From assembly GCF_020520425.1 (NCBI RefSeq), contig NC_079492.1, forward strand, positions 117,959,157-118,023,156: 64,000 nt of DNA. The letters are read 5' to 3'. The notes under the pieces were generated by a model. The model made no database searches. It saw only the letters and a list, made by a program, of their open reading frames with translations, and had not been told where the DNA came from. Origin of the DNA: Spinacia oleracea (lineage: Eukaryota; Streptophyta; Magnoliopsida; Caryophyllales; Amaranthaceae). The translations under genes and the position numbers were made by a program. Positions 22,816 through 32,246 of the stretch are shown piece by piece. Position 1 is the stretch's first letter; each line of letters opens with the position of its first letter.

Positions 22816-24114
22816 ATGGACAAAGGCAAATCTATCCTTGTTTGTGATAGCAGCCGAACACTACTCTGCCACCCAAAAGCCATAATGTACTTCGAGCAGC
22901 CAAAATCTTCAAACGGTCCTGAATTGAACTACAACACCACTTACTACTCCATCGACGTCGAAGACGCAGAAAAGGGTCTCCGTGTGCCGCACGCAATCAA
23001 AACTGACCTGAATATCCAGCTTTATTGTGCCGTTAGTAAGTTGCCTTACCACCCTGTTATGTTCCCTTGCTCTGTGATGGTCACCTCTGCAGGTAAAATC
23101 CTGCCTGCACACCACCCTTTAATTACGGACCACCCTAATATGCATCTAGGGTTTTGGGCCTACTTAGATTGGTGTTCCAACCGGCTTGCTGCACAAGGGT
23201 CGTGGTTGTTGTACCCGAACAACCTCCTCGCTGTGGTAGACCCTAGACCAGCTGTAGTTGTGGACGACCTCCCTGTGTACAATTTCCCTGATTCCAGGAG
23301 CCACGTTTTCATTGCATCCAACGCTCATGCTATTCATGTTATGAGTGTGGAACATACGTTTACTGGGGTGGAAATTACTGTTGTTCCAAGGTATTTTCAG
23401 ACCAAACGACGGGCTTACACTGAGGTGTGCTTAGAGGGAAAGACTATGGTTGGGACGGAGGTTTCCGCCTTCATACCACGAGGTACGGTGGTCGTTGCAT
23501 GGAACGCCTTATCCATGACCAGACCCTCATTCAGAGCCACCTTCTTTGAGATGTTTGCAAGGCACCATCCATCACTCATGGTCGTTACTGAAGCCCGAAT
23601 AAGTAACAACGACTGCAGGGAGCTAATTAGCAACTTACCAGGAGAATATCAATCCAAATGGTTTGAGAATCAATGCGGAGGGGTAGTCCTTATGTGGCGG
23701 GGAAACGACTTGTTACCAAACTACAATGAATCTGATTTGGGTTCGGCCAACCTCCTGTTTACTGTCTTATTTGAGGTACTTCATTTAATTTCTTATTTCG
23801 GTTCCCAACGCTTTGTTTTACACCGTCTGGTACTTCCAATAGGGTACCAAACATGTATGCTTAGTGCATTGGGTTGACTCCATAGTACCAAACAGGTGTA
23901 CATAGTACTGCATTACAATGCATACCGGTATTTTATGGGTGAGTATGGTACCGTTATGGGTGAGTATGGTACCGCTACCGCTATTATTATGTCTCATACG
24001 AACTATGTGATGTAGAGAATTAGAAAACATTTAAGTTGATTGTAATCGTTTATTTGATTTATGCAGTCGGTGAAGCTCCAGAAGCAACCACTTGCGCTTA
24101 AACTGGAACTGTAA
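22816..24114 (+). CDS. Nuclease-lobe family gene 3 (intact)
   Basis: Exon 1 22816-23775 (320 codons from MDKGKSILVCDSSRTLLCHP, donor GAG|GTACTT) and exon 2 24067-24114 (acceptor TGCAG at 24066, ending TAA) give 335 residues. The N-terminal 220 residues are an unrecognised domain shared with genes 1 and 2 (MYFEQPKSSNGPELNYN, DLPVYNFP, HAIHVMSVEH, RRAYTEVCLEG). The C-terminal part, VVVAWNALSMTRPSFRATFF, LMVVTEARI and CGGVVLMW, corresponds to the first lobe of LINE endonucleases with the Asn and Glu positions kept (RG of the usual WNxRG is LS here). The catalytic Asp and His half is missing. The intron holds two exact motif sites (23844, 23885) plus a pair of TATGGTACCG copies at 23945 and 23966. 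The intact frame beside a dead sister copy suggests it was still selected recently. Confidence 0.72.
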
Positions 24115-24926
24115 GCGCCAGAGTCTGGAGCTATTATACACAATTTTCCCCATCAGTGTGTGTGTAGTACTTATTATGTAGGGTGGTTTTTACCTATAGT
24201 ATAAGAACTTAGTTAGGTACTAGCTTAACTACGGCGTAGTATTTTTCGGCATAGTATTCATCACCATGACGTATTTAGTTATTAGGTTTGGGTAGATTTT
24301 TCTATCCTACTTCTATGGCGTAATAGTAACAGGTAAGTTATTTGTTGTTGTTCAGACATTGCCTACCTTTAGCTCGTCGAAAATGTAATAGGTGTATTTT
24401 ATAGTTTCAACCTAGGCGGCGCTGCCTTCCATGTAATATTTTGCGGATGATGCTTTTCGTATTACTAGTCTTATTCTTATTCTTCATACGTATTATTCGT
24501 CTTTATTTTTTTAAAAAAAGTGTTGGTGTTACGACAAGATGTAGTACCCCTATAACTTTAACAAATAGTCGTTCTATAACAGATACCGCAAAAACACTAA
24601 CACAAATACTGTAAAACATAGCAAACACGAAGTAGGGTACCAAATTACCGAATTATACATGGTTTAGTACATAGCAAACACGAAGTAATTCAGAGTTCTG
24701 TGTCAATTATGAAAATTCAGTTTACGATAGTATCTAAAGAAACCTTATTTAAGTTACGACATCCTGTAAACCCCAAATTGGGTTACAAATTGAATCATAT
24801 GCTTACAGAGGAATGCACATATGGTAACACGCCATAATTCAAACTTATTGGATGAAAGTCAATCAACTTCAAATAACGTACCACAAAGGTAGATTTATTG
24901 GGTGGATTTCACCATGGAAATCAATT
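24115..24926. other. Intergenic DNA between convergent genes
   Basis: The 3' flanks of nuclease-lobe gene 3 and the transposase. One exact motif site lies at 24637. A duplicated phrase, ACATAGCAAACACGAAGTA, occurs at 24616-24634 and 24670-24688. No gene is visible. Confidence 0.45.
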
Positions 24927-27900
24927 CTAATTCTTCGTAAGGTCATGACAACCGAGCAGGTCTTGAGTGAATACTGGATTACCACTGGCGCCATGTATAG
25001 AATGCGTTCCACACCCACCCTCATTGACTAAAAAACCCGGATTGGACTGCAACAAGTGTTTAGTAGTTGGTTGATAACTACGGTGATCCCCATGGGGGGT
25101 TTCGTTCACAACCTGGAAACTATGCCGGTGCTGGTTATGATTTGCAGGCATACAATGAGTCCCGGCCTCTTGATAATTTCCACCTCTGCTGCTGCTGTTA
25201 CTGGTGAAGTAACGAATGGAACCAGCATTCTGGGACATTTGCGACATCTGAGATATTTGCACTACACTCAAGTTTTGCGACATTTGCACACCATTAATGT
25301 TCTGGGACATGTGTAAACCGGATATGTTTTGGGAAATTGGACCACCAGATATGTTTTGTGACATTGATATACCACAACGGTCTTGGGACAAAAGTACGTC
25401 ACCACCCTCCGGGGTCATACGAATCCCACCCATAGACATGCGAATTTCTGTCTGTCCTGAGGGAAACAAATTTGTGGCAACAACTCCACTTACTCTTCCA
25501 GATGACTGTATACATGTCAAACGCTAATAAATACAAGCTAAATGTTGTTGACGGTTAATAAACATTTAATAACATGAGTGGTACAAAAGGACACGAAAAA
25601 AATCACCTGAAACTGTTGATCAGATACCCCATTGTTGTAGTTCTGCTGAGGGTATACCATAGTCCCCCTTACTTGCCCAGCCATTTGAGGCGGGTAATCA
25701 GCACTATACCCCTGGAAATATCACAAACTCAAATCAATATTTGTTTAAATAGAATATCACAAACTCACAAACTCACATCAATATTTGTTTAAGTTTAATT
25801 TGTAGCGTATGTGATTCACTCACATATTGATCGTGGGATCTCCAACCAGGATGGAAGGTGTTTGGCGGCTACACGTAGTTGTGTTGAGGAAGGCAAGTGT
25901 TCTGACAATTGCTGGTTTCTGGAAAGTCTTGTGGTACAACACTCTTGTTTTTCCAGACTTGCTTCCTTGCGGGGTTTTTATTCTCACCTGGTTGTAAAAA
26001 TCTTTTTTCACGAGTCCTGTGAGCCTTTAAACCACCGCGCGGAACAGGATATTTAACCATAACAGGGGGTAAGTGTGGTAGTATCATCCCCAACGCTGTT
26101 TGGAGGTTTGTTAACGGAGCCTGGTGTCGTAGGACCAACAATCGCCATCCTGTTCCCCCCGGAAGTCAGTGCACCAGCTTCGTTATCACCAACTGCTGAA
26201 AGAGCATCACTCTCATCAAGACGTAACACAATATTCATAATACCTTCTATGACCAAATCCAACTTCTGCTCGGAAAGTGATCCACGGAGGGCAGCAGGTT
26301 CCACCGCATTCATAATCCGGTCATAGCGCTTAACTTCTTCTGATTTCTCGAGATCATGATAAGCAACCTTCACAAAAGTGTGCTTGCGTTGTATATCTTT
26401 CCTCCATCGGTCAACTATATATCCAGCAGGCACATTTTCCACATCCTCCACGTCCAACACCTTAATGATGTGCCTACACATAATGCCGTGGCACTCGAAA
26501 TCTTTGCGGTCACACTTTACAAACGAGGTCTCCTTGTTGAACATCACGACGTATATACGCTTCCGGCCTGCCAAAGATATTTCCTTTCTCAAGAACTTGG
26601 ACCATACCCATACTTTGTCAGACACCGTATGCTCAACCTCCACATCAGAAACTACTTTCGAAGTAATAGGTGTTACGTAACATACCCGCATACATTGGAT
26701 CTGGACTTCAACGAACTTCGCATCCGTATATAGTTTCTGGAACTTCCTCTCCACAGCAAACTCTCCAACCAAGACCGAGTAAAACGACAGCAGTTCACAT
26801 CAGCAGCTTTTTCATCATTGGCCCTACTTTCCATGGCCTTGCAGTACCTAGGAGCAAACTGATATAATCTCGTATTCTTCTTCAAGTACCCGTCGAAGAA
26901 ACTGTTAATACTCTCAACCCTCTGAGTCGTCTGCATCCCCGCCCAAAAAATATGCTTCACATATGCAGATATCCACATTTCTCGCTGATTATACAACCCT
27001 ATACATTTAAAATAGGTCATTAGGTAAATTAACAACAAAGGAATTGAACATGAAAGACATTCTCACCAAAGACAATGCCATATATGAAATACCTACCACA
27101 TTGCACATGTAAATCAAATATTTATTGCAGTTTGGTACATAATTAAATGAAAACGTGTACCAATCCAAAATGTTATCGCGGTTTCGTATGATGTATACTT
27201 TACCATATCACGATTAGAATTAAAAGTAGTACCAAACCATGATAAATACCTACTAGCCACTTGTAGCTTTCCTTAGCCTCCTTCAGCTTGAAAGTTTCCA
27301 CCACTTCAGCCCAACCTTCTTCGAATTCAACAGGGGTCAAACTGTTGTATATGACATTCTGTAGGGCAACTTTTATTTGGGGAAAATCAGTCATCGAACC
27401 CAATTTTCGGCTGAACTTCTGCATAATATGCCACATACACCAACGATGTCTGGTTTTAGGCATTGGCATTGCTATTCTAATTGCCTTCCTCATAGCCGCA
27501 TCCTGGTCGGTCATAATAGCAGCGGGAGCTTTACCCCCCATACAAGACAACCATGCCCTAAAGAGCCAAACGAACGTTTCCGCGGTTTCATGAGACACTA
27601 ATGCACATCCAAGCAAAATTGTTTGCCCATGGTGATTCACCCCAACAAAGTTCGAAAATGGCAACTCATACTTGTTTGTCAAGTACGTGGAGTTAAAACA
27701 AACCACATCCCCAAAATACTCATACGCGGTCTGCTACGAGCATCAACCCACATTACATCCTGCAACTTCCCTGTTTTATCAAGCCGGTGGAGATGGAAAT
27801 TTTTTTTATTATCCTTTGTCATTTTATCTAAATAATTTATCATTGCAACAGCATCCCCATCTCGTAGCCTCAATCGCATCCTCCTATTCAAAATATTATG

Positions 27901-28844
27901 CACGTCTTTCTTCGTAAAACCAATATTTTCTACACCATTCCTTCTTCCCGCTAAGTTATTGAAAATCTGAGCCACAGGTGCACCTGAATCGTGATCATTT
28001 TCAATCTGTTTCAGGATTGTCTGAGTTATTTTCCTAACCCGGAACATGGAAATATGGTTGGACTTGGTAGGAGTGGAATGTGGTTCAAATGTTCAGTAAC
28101 AACACTCTTCACAACCCATAAATTCTCTTTGGTCCGAGCCCCATATAGCATAACAGGGCAACTACACTTCTTCGTCTTCCTCTTAAGAATTGGTTCCTCT
28201 GCGCAGGTAACTACCCTGCCATTCACCATCCGCCGGTATTTTGGCCTTCCATGACACTCACACCTCCAAACATAGGTCCTCAGGGAATTCGATTTGCCCG
28301 TTTCACTGTCTTTCACCCCGCTCTTATTCCCTCCCATACACACTACACCAAAACCTTGTTGCTCCCCATAGGATCGAAAATAATTATTCAATGCTTCCCA
28401 ATTAGCAAAAGACATTCCAATAGAAGGGGTCGGTAGAACGGGACCTTTGTTCCGCTTCGTAGGAGTTGTATACATATCTGCGTTAATGGTTGAAACCCCA
28501 TCTCCATCACCAGGGCCGCCAATGTCTCCATCCTCCATACAAGTAGTGTTTCGCCCCACTCCCATTTCTCCGGATTCATCATAATTATCATCATTAACCT
28601 CATTCAGGTCATCATCATTTTCAATACACAATTCTTCATCTAATTCATCTCCTTCATCTAATGCTTCATCATAATCATCCACAACATCATCCTCGTCATC
28701 TTCCCAACGTTCTTCACCAACTTCTACCTCCCCAACTCCCCCATCTTCAGACTCTACACCATCACCTACTCCATCATCTTCGTCAAACCCATCATCACTA
28801 CAATATTCCCCTACATAATCCAACAACTCTTCCTCCCCATCCAA
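24927..28844 (-). pseudogene. FAR1/MULE transposase gene (disrupted)
   Basis: Four exons on the minus strand: 28844-27250, 26998-25824, 25711-25607, 25505-24927, joined by canonical splice sites, about 1,150 codons. Order: acidic N-terminus (MDGEEELLDYVGEY), FAR1 DNA-binding domain (FANWEALNNYFRSY ... RTYVWRCECHGRP), the MULE DDE core (STYLTNKYELPF, GVNHHGQ, MTDQDAAM with the second Asp, RWCMWHI, TQRVESINSFF with the Glu), a SWIM-type zinc finger (FECHGIMCRHI) and a long polar tail with a MSQNI/SQN repeat. Lesions: the reading frame jumps, each time as if one base were missing, near 28085, 27726, 26793 and 26067; the first catalytic Asp is Asn (27693-27695, CFNSTY); the second SWIM Cys is Arg (VKCDRKDF). 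All four frame jumps go the same way, so assembly errors deserve checking. Intron 1 carries two motif sites (27131, 27229). Confidence 0.85.
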
Positions 28845-29783
28845 TTCAAGATCCTACATAATGAAATTTATTGTGTTTAATTTGGAGTATGGTACAGGCT
28901 TCCGATACCAAACCTTAAAAATGTTTACCAATGAGTTCGTGTTCCCCATTGCCTTTTCCTCTTTTAACAAAATGTTTTCCGTAATTTCACAATTTATCAA
29001 TAACAATACCCTAAATTTTATTCCAATCATCGTTGAGATCCTAATTATTATCCCAATCATCTTTATCCTAATTTTTTCCCCCATATTTCGTAACCAAATT
29101 CAAACCGTAATTTCAACATTACTCAAATTTATAACATGGATAATAAAAAAATTCATACCATAACTAATTCTCAGTCTCTACTCACTGAATTGAATGACCT
29201 CGTTTTAATAAATATTTCGAAATTATTTTCCAACAATAATTGTTGAATGCATTTATTGTATGAAAAAATGAAATATTTGGTTTATTTACAACTAATTACG
29301 GAAACTTGGAAACATACCTGGTTTAATTGCAACCTACTTTTGCTTCCAACCACTCCTTCACCCTCCTTAGAAGTTCTCATTTCCGGCGCCTACCAATTTT
29401 TGGCCAACTTATCCACGCCTACTTCATGACAAACACCATACACAAGGTGAGCCCAGCTTCCACATTCGAGGGCTTCATTCAAACTGATTTCAAAAATTTA
29501 ATCAAACAAACCAGATCTGAAAGATAATTATGAAATTGGGGGAAGAAATTGGGGGAAGAAATTAAACAGAATAGAAATTAAAGTTTACGGGAAAAAAATT
29601 ATGCAAATAATTTCACCATTTTTGCCGCCTAAAATTTCAGCATTAACATTGGCGCAATTGGGGAAATTTTCACTCTCTCTCTACAATTTCACCAAAATTC
29701 CATGGCGCTAAGAATTAACCCCCATTTCCTTTTTCTTTTCTAACTAAAATGACCCCACTTCTGATTTTAGTATTATTCTATTG
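28845..29783. other. Transposase upstream region and right subterminal DNA
   Basis: Probably contains the transposase promoter, read leftward. A near motif GTATGGTACAGG ... GATACCAAACC lies at 28888-28913. A small plus-strand frame at 28861-29163 encodes very hydrophobic AT-driven residues and is not accepted as a gene. The tandem pair AATTGGGGGAAGAAATTGGGGGAAGAAATT is at 29533-29562. Confidence 0.45.
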
Positions 29784-29831
29784 CTAGTATACCATTTAAA
29801 TGGTATACCTAGTATACACAAAGACTTCCTC
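29784..29831 (-). repeat. MULE right terminal inverted repeat
   Basis: Reverse complement begins GAGGAAGTCT and includes ATACTAGGTATACCAT and AATGGTATACTAG; pairs with 4269-4316. Confidence 0.88.
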
Positions 29832-29840
29832 GTTTGTGCC
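29832..29840. repeat. 9 bp target-site duplication, right copy
   Basis: GTTTGTGCC, identical to 4260-4268. Confidence 0.9.
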
Positions 29841-30159
29841 ATATTTATTTCAACTAGTGTTTCTGTAGCGTGCAGTTTTCCAGGTTAGTAAAAAAAATTT
29901 GTTGAAATGAATAAATTATTATTATTATAATTGTAATAGTCGGATAGTTTCCTAGGTCTGCTAGTTCAAAGGTTCAAAAGTTCGGTGGATCCGGAATCAG
30001 AGGCTAGCAAATCGGAGTTGGAAGAGTAGTCGGACTCTAATATTGGGTTCATTTATTGATTGGTTCGGATGCAGATCTTGTTAGGTCTGACCCGTTGTCA
30101 TCCCCAGTGGCAAGGGAGGTGTCTAAACATAGGACTAAATTAGTAAATTGTACCCCGTA

Positions 30160-30427
30160 CACTACAAGATTTTGATTCTTTAACGACAACCTAATTACGA
30201 CGGGTCAAAAATCCCGCCGCAAAAGCCTTTTGCGACGGGGCTAACAACCAAACAATGACGAATTAACCGTCGCAAATGTCTTTTACAACGGGTTTACGAC
30301 GGGATTTTCTATTAACGAAGGCCCCATTTTATGACGGGTTCGCGATAGGAAATCCCGTCGTTAATCAATGATTATTGGCCTTTCGCTACGGGATTTCCCG
30401 TCGTTAATAGTACAATTTCTTGTAGTG
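30160..30427. mobile_element. 268 bp CACTA-type MITE
   Basis: Starts CACTACAAGA and ends TCTTGTAGTG, with 3 bp duplications GTA on both sides (30157-30159, 30428-30430). The inside is made of CGACGGG / CCCGTCG words on both strands, the usual CACTA subterminal transposase-site pattern (GACGGGATTT and its complement). It is too short to code for anything. Confidence 0.9.
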
Positions 30428-32246
30428 GTAATTGAAGTGTGTAAGGGGAAATCCGATAATACACTATTGTTCTTAAGAGAATTTTGAATCTTTCAAAGAA
30501 AGTTTTTTTTTTGGCAAATTTTTTCAGAGAAAGTTTTTAGGGGTAAGGCTGTCAATTCATTGTCGCAAAGAGCAACTTCTTTCTTTTTGAAGGGTTTATG
30601 ATACATTCGCAAATCAACTTCCATATAAATTATTAGAAGCACTTTTCTAAACTATGGAGCATAAAATTGTATATAACAATGAGTACAGATGAAAATATTG
30701 AAATTACTATATTACTTATTTTCAAGAAAATTTTAAGTTGAAGTTATTATTAGATTGACCCGTTACTTTATTACAGTCTTACTCGAAAAGTAAATTTTGT
30801 ATAAGACCGTAAGTTTGGGATGAAGAAAATTATATCACCTGAAATTTGATTTGTGATGTTATTGTGCACGTAAAAAAATGAAAATTGATTCTATTCAAAT
30901 TCGAACAACTTTTAAGTTATTGGGCCGACGTCAATCCTTTTTTTTACCAGACCCATCTAAATACCGTGACTGCTATGAATAATTTGGTATGCAGTAAATA
31001 TAATGAGAATTATTAAAATCTTAGCTTGTATCAGTTGTATACTTGAGGCATGAGAAAATTTAATTAGGTGGCAAGTGACAAGGAAAAAGGCGGGCAAACA
31101 TACTTGGCATGGAAAAAAATAAATTTGGCAAGGAACGGGGGGTTAAAGTGTAATTGAAGTATGTACGGATAATTCAATAAAAATACTATTCTTAAGAGAA
31201 AATGGAATTTTTCAAAGTAGGATTTGAGGGGTTAAACGTAATTCCACTGTTACAAAACGTATGTCCTTGCTTTTAAAAGGATTAAGGATAAAGGGCCCGA
31301 AGTATATTTTAAATCAAAAAGAATTAACAATCGAGAAAAAATAATTCCCCTAGCTCGAATTAAAGGGCGATGAATGACTACCTTGGAAAAAAGGTAACCC
31401 TACCGCCTCCTGTGGTCGAATTTCCGATAAGTATGGCAGAGATATACTCTTGAAGACGAATACTCAAATTTGAACCTGAGGAGAATGACGTGGTGGATTT
31501 CGGAAGGCTGCATGTATCAAAAACTGTAGACACCTAAAAAATGCGTGTCTCCCCAAAAGTGTCCTATGATCGGACTTAATTTAAGATTGTTTACATGGTC
31601 TGACTTTAATCATGTGGGTCTGCACCCAAGAAAAGGGTTGAAATGTCATTTCACTTCTTCATTAATAATCAAACAATTTTCATAAAAAATTCAAAAAGCT
31701 TACGTGCTCGATATGTACCTAAAGCCCTAAACCCAACACTTTAGTAACCAGATATATTAAACCTAATTTCATCCACCGTTATTAATATTCTGCAAAATCT
31801 TCAAATTATTTCGAATAAGTTCTAGCGGCTTGCATTGGGTTCCAGCGAAAATCACTAGAATCCGACAGCTACCGCTGGACCCATCAGTCAGACAGTCACT
31901 GGCTCACTGCTGTGAGTCTTGAAGGAAAATTCATTTTAACCTAATTCTACTATTTTCCTATACTGAGAATTGACCCATCTCCAGCCCAGACTTGATATTT
32001 TTTATGGAATGTTGAATTAGAAGAAAAGAAAAAGGAGCAGAAGTAGGGAAGTTATGGAGTCATATGAAATTGAGAAGTTAGTTTTGTAAGATAATTGACA
32101 ATTACTGAAAAGAACATTTTTATTTTTTCTGTAAAACAATAAGTTTAATAAAAGATTCTATATTTAATCCGTTGATCGGAAAATAGAAAAATTAACTTTA
32201 AGCTACCTTGAAGTAATTATGGAAACGTGAGACCACCTCTGTGTAA
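30428..32246. other. Gene-less region with a diverged direct repeat
   Basis: A segment beginning TAATTGAAGTGTGTAAGGGG (30429-30560) recurs in diverged form at about 31151-31290 (TAATTGAAGTATGTACGG, CTTAAGAGAA, TTTCAAAG, AGGGGTTAA), about 720 bp away. It may be two ends of an old unclassified element. No gene is visible. Confidence 0.45.

Larger units (their letters stand above)
5260..27236. promoter_or_regulatory. Dispersed motif family TTTGGTAC / GTACCAAA across the MULE
   Basis: The 8 bp core occurs, read by eye, with first base at 5260, 5285, 5326, 7781, 10557, 10588, 10629, 10683, 11394, 12569, 12594, 16080, 16597, 17159, 17175, 17366, 20056, 20084, 22601, 23844, 23885, 24637, 27131 and 27229. 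That is 24 sites; 16080 is the only one in coding sequence. Most are preceded or followed by the extra base giving GTTTGGTAC or GTACCAAAC. About 0.8 sites would be expected by chance in 25.6 kb with equal base frequencies. In the remaining 38 kb I found two (53103 and 60748). Near-misses (GTACCAAG 10658 and 22570, GTACCAAT 17393 and 27155, TATACCAAAC 20171) add to the cluster. Sites lie in introns of the protease, nuclease-lobe and transposase genes and between genes. The role is unknown; binding by a protein encoded by the element is my inference. Confidence 0.8.
4269..29831. mobile_element. Giant 25.6 kb Mutator-like element (Kaonashi-like MULE with Ulp1 gene and multi-gene cargo)
   Basis: Boundaries rest on three agreeing signals: inverted repeats at both ends, a perfect 9 bp duplication directly outside them, and a FAR1/MULE transposase gene near the right end. 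A MULE carrying a Ulp1-like protease matches the Kaonashi (KI) type described in Arabidopsis and melon. In map order it holds: Ulp1-like gene (+), two tandem paralogous genes (-), coiled-coil gene (-), nuclease-lobe gene 1 (+, broken), basic-protein gene (-, broken), nuclease-lobe gene 2 (+), GRF-like zinc-finger gene (-), nuclease-lobe gene 3 (+), transposase (-). At 25,563 bp it is far longer than a usual MULE. The motif GTTTGGTAC is dispersed through its non-coding DNA and essentially stops at its ends. The transposase is broken, so any movement would need enzyme supplied by another copy. Confidence 0.9.

Noticed and set aside
28661-28861. His/Pro-rich plus-strand frame
   Set aside because: Shadow of the acidic Asp/Glu N-terminus of the transposase on the other strand.
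28861-29163. Very hydrophobic 100-residue plus-strand frame, possible membrane protein
   Set aside because: AT-driven composition, upstream of the transposase on the opposite strand, no homologue or splice context; could be reconsidered if expressed.
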